Below are positions 15,066-17,277 of a DNA stretch of 17,277 bases, one piece after another (position 1 is the stretch's first letter; every line of letters starts with the position of its first letter). The notes under the pieces were generated by a model. The model saw nothing but the letters and a program-made list of their open reading frames with translations, did no database searches and was not told the DNA's origin. A program made the position numbers and the translations under genes. Source of the DNA: Candidatus Methanovirga meridionalis (GTDB taxonomy: Archaea > Methanobacteriota > Methanobacteria > Methanobacteriales > Methanobacteriaceae); contig JAITPS010000108.1 in the NCBI GenBank assembly GCA_031289325.1, positions 1 to 17,277 on the forward strand, in the 5' to 3' direction.

Positions 15066-15072
15066 TTATATA
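15066..15072 (+). promoter_or_regulatory. TATA box of the TIM-barrel gene
   Basis: TTATATA within AAAACTTATATACTTAC is the best TATA box in this gap. Initiation 25 bases downstream would fall near 15094. This puts the possible GTG start (15096) at the very 5' end of the mRNA and the ATG (15138) about 45 bases inside. Confidence 0.5.
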
Positions 15073-15137
15073 CTTACTTGGACTGATTTTATATAGTGGG
15101 ACTTTCTCATGAAATTAAATTTAATTGGTTCAAGGTG

Positions 15138-15938
15138 ATGATTATTTTTCAAGGATACATTAATTTTAAAAATAAAAAAATTCCTAAAATTTTATTAGGA
15201 ACAGCTCCATTTACAGCTGAAACTTATTTTGGTCATAGAGCAAGATTATATGAATTAGATTTATATGAAAGTCCTGAAAATATAGCTAAAATTATTAAGA
15301 AAGCTTTTGAACTTGGATTAAAAGGGATAAACTTAAACACTAATGAAAGATTAATCAATGGATTTGAAATAGCTATATCTCAAGGAGTAGAAATGGATGT
15401 TATTGGAATAATTGGAAAAACAGACATGGATTATAGATTTCCAAACATGGAAGAAGGAAAAAAAGCAGATTGGAGAGCTGATATTGAAATACTCTCAAAA
15501 TATAATCTTTCAGTTATTTTTATAGATGAATTTATTGTGGATAGCTATGATTGGGATTTATTAGAAGAAATACTTCTGACAATAAAAGATAAAGGATATA
15601 TTCCAGGTATCATAACATCTTTTCCTTTTAAAACTACAAATAAATTATTAAAATCTCCTATAATTGATTTATTTGATTTTTACATGCTTCCAGTTAATAA
15701 ATTAGGATATATGATGGATACGGAATCTTTTTCAGAGGAAAATAGAGAAAATCTCTCAAATTTAGTAAATAAGTTAAATAAGAAGATAGTTATTAATAAA
15801 ATTTTAGCTGCGGGCATTCAGATGCCAGAAGAAGCATTTAATTTTCTAAAAACATTAAATTATGCTGATATGGTTACATTAGGTGTTTCATCTGAAAAAG
15901 AAGCAGAAAAAGATTTTAAACTTTTACTAAATATCTAA
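15138..15938 (+). CDS. TIM-barrel protein related to aldo/keto reductases, function unknown
   Basis: This predicted cytoplasmic protein (266 residues from ATG 15138) has alternating strand and helix pattern throughout. PKILLGTAPF (16-25) looks like the first barrel strand. The end, NKILAAGIQMPEEAFNFLKT and then ADMVTLGVSSEKEAEKDF (243-260), closely resembles the C-terminal barrel part of aldo/keto reductases. The strand-two motif of that family (G-x-D-T-A-x-x-Y-G) is replaced by GLKGINLNTNERLINGFEIA, so the catalytic Asp and Tyr are missing and reductase activity is doubtful. FGHRARLYELDLY (31-43) is an unusual conserved-looking insert near the active-site end. Start choice is open. A GTG at 15096 is in frame and at the predicted mRNA start. 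AAGGTG touches the ATG at 15138, which is too close for a normal ribosome site and could serve an ATT at 15141 or 15144. It is divergent from the MnmC-like gene. Confidence 0.7.
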   Translation: MIIFQGYINFKNKKIPKILLGTAPFTAETYFGHRARLYELDLYESPENIAKIIKKAFELGLKGINLNTNERLINGFEIAISQGVEMDVIGIIGKTDMDYRFPNMEEGKKADWRADIEILSKYNLSVIFIDEFIVDSYDWDLLEEILLTIKDKGYIPGIITSFPFKTTNKLLKSPIIDLFDFYMLPVNKLGYMMDTESFSEENRENLSNLVNKLNKKIVINKILAAGIQMPEEAFNFLKTLNYADMVTLGVSSEKEAEKDFKLLLNI

Positions 15939-16273
15939 AATTTTATATCCCCTCTTCAGGCTTAAATATACTTAGAAATTATTTTAAATTATTATATGCT
16001 ATAATAAATCATACTAAAATGTTTTTAAATAGTTTATGGCTTTTAATTTTATTTTAAATATTAAATCATGTTTTTTAAGCTTAAAATTCTTTTATTTACT
16101 CGAATTTTTCTTTTCAAAGTGTTTTTCGTTGGAATTTTTTTTAGATTTTATTCACTTTTTTTCAATTATTTTTGCTAAAAATATGAGATTTGTTGATTTT
16201 TAATGATATCTTAAAGAATAATCTCTTTATGTTTTTATATACTTATGATCTTCTTTTTTTGGGTAATAATTAT
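15939..16273. other. AT-rich gap between the TIM-barrel gene and the transposase
   Basis: No gene or RNA is recognisable. TTTTATATACTTATGATC (about 16233-16250) contains a TATA-like box that could serve the transposase. The left end of the insertion sequence must lie somewhere between here and 16400, but without the right end its terminal inverted repeat cannot be identified. Confidence 0.45.
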
Positions 16274-16300
16274 CTTTTCTATTTAAATTGAATAGAAAAG
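16274..16300. other. 10-bp inverted repeat upstream of the transposase
   Basis: CTTTTCTATT (16274-16283) and AATAGAAAAG (16291-16300) are perfect reverse complements around a 7-base loop. It lies about 100 bases before the transposase start. It may be a terminator-like hairpin protecting the IS from outside transcription, or a subterminal binding site. Confidence 0.6.
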
Positions 16301-16400
16301 CATATATGCATCAAACAATATCAATAATAATTGATGTGAATAGTGATATATGATCTATTTGACAAATTTAAAATTTGATTAAGGTTCGGTGGTTGTTTTT

Positions 16401-17277
16401 ATGATTAGTAGAGAAAATGAAACCCGTAGAATTAAAGATATGGTTTTTTATTTAGGGATGGGGGATTTGCAAGATATTGGTAGGGTGAGAAAAGAAGATT
16501 TCACTCGTAATTGTATTTTTACAATACCAATTTTGGTGTTTATTGCTTTGAATAAGCATAGTCAAACTTTAACTATGGATATTACATAATTTTAGTAAGA
16601 AAGTTGGATTTATTGAAGCAAAAAAGAAAATAACTAAGTATGCTTATTCTTTTGCTCGTAAAAAGTTAAATCCACAAATTTTCAAAGCATTGAATGAGAG
16701 ATATTTGAGTAAATTATATAAATATAAAGGAACATTCAAAACATTTAACGGTTATCTTTTAATAGCTGGTGATGCTACTAAAGTAGTGTTACCCAATATA
16801 AAACCTTTAAGGGAGATATATGGTGGTAAAAAATGTGATGATGGGATTTTAAGATCTACTGGTGCTAATGTGAGTATGTTATACAACTGTTTAAATCATT
16901 TTATCTTTGATTTAGCCATTGATAAGTACAAAACCAATGAAAAAACATTAATATTTCGCAACATCAAAAACATAGCCAATATAAGCTTCTTAAAAGACAA
17001 AACGAAGATTTTCATATTTGATAGAGGTTATCCATCATTGGAATTCTTCTATACCTTATTGTGTGAAGGAAATATTAAATTCGTGTTCAGATTACCTAAG
17101 TCTATGTATAAAAAAGAAAGAGAAGCTATGGATACCAAAGATGGATTTATAGATATAATATTAAGTTCGTATTCTATAGGTTCGAGTAAAGCATCAGAGA
17201 AGATTAAGAACGAATTTAGAAAATTAGGGAAAATTAATCTTAGAATAACAACAGTTTTATTGGAAAACGGAGAAGAA
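16401..17277 (+). pseudogene. IS4-type DDE transposase with a +1 frameshift, 3' end outside window
   Basis: Translation from ATG 16401 (GGTGG ribosome site at 16388-16392) gives 62 residues, MISRENETRRIKDMVFYLGM and on to QTLTMDIT, then TAA at 16587. Skipping one base (T16587) the next frame is open for 230 codons to the window end: NFSKKVGFIEAKKKITKYAY onward. The joined product reads like an IS4-family transposase. After an N-terminal DNA-binding part come the first catalytic Asp (GDATK, codon 16771), the second (FDRGYPS, codon 17020) and FRLPKSM. The third residue, the Glu of the Y-R-E motif, lies beyond the window. A single inserted T explains the break, so this copy is probably inactive and recently so, because the rest is uninterrupted. 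Programmed frameshifting is less likely, as the site TTACATAATTTT is no classical slippery heptamer. Confidence 0.88.

Noticed and set aside
16401..16589. Independent small 62-residue protein
   Set aside because: The next frame continues the same transposase immediately after one extra base, so this is the N-terminal part of a broken gene.

Overview
The window looks like a chromosomal segment of a very AT-rich methanogenic archaeon of the order Methanobacteriales, most likely a Methanobrevibacter-like species. The evidence is the three-gene archaeal glutamate synthase, the bifunctional archaeal fructose-bisphosphate aldolase/phosphatase, a DUF357 protein, a MraY-like transferase of the kind pseudomurein-walled methanogens carry, archaeal TATA boxes, and GGAGGTGA/GGTG-type ribosome binding sites. 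No database search was possible, so genus and families are recognised by eye.

Layout. 1-444: C-terminal part of an Rpn-type (PD-(D/E)XK) nuclease/transposase-like gene, cut by the window edge. 744-953 (-): a molbindin (Mop). 1227-3137 (-): the excision nuclease UvrC. 3138-4750: a long gap with repeat element A, then possible gene debris. 4751-8763 (+): glutamate synthase in three pieces, the glutaminase domain (4751-5674), the GXGXG beta-helix domain (6580-7260) and the ferredoxin/FMN synthase domain (7282-8763). The first is separated from the other two by 905 bp of repeats. 9299-10408 (+): MraY-like membrane phosphosugar transferase. 11231-11464 (+): DUF357 protein, convergent with 11547-12647 (-), the FBP aldolase/phosphatase. 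13643-14863 (-): MnmC-like tRNA-modification methyltransferase, divergent from a TIM-barrel protein related to aldo/keto reductases (about 15138-15938, +). 16401-17277 (+): an IS4-type DDE transposase broken by a one-base frameshift and cut by the window edge.

The genes are mostly ordinary housekeeping genes. The intergenic DNA is not. Each of five long gaps between 3.2 and 13.2 kb carries one member of a dispersed, non-coding AT-rich repeat family (A 3248-3885, B 5948-6220, C 8813-9216, D 10421-10806, E 12856-13210). The members are bounded by an inverted motif around AAAGTTCTTAA, occur in both orientations, and are built from units of about 157 bp that hold variable numbers of 20-bp modules. 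Two genes (glutaminase, 17 bp x 7; MnmC-like, 23 bp x 7) also have tandem arrays whose first copy is the last codons plus stop of the gene itself. I see no CRISPR array, tRNA or rRNA gene, and no clear defence system. The repeat family is the strongest candidate for something undescribed.
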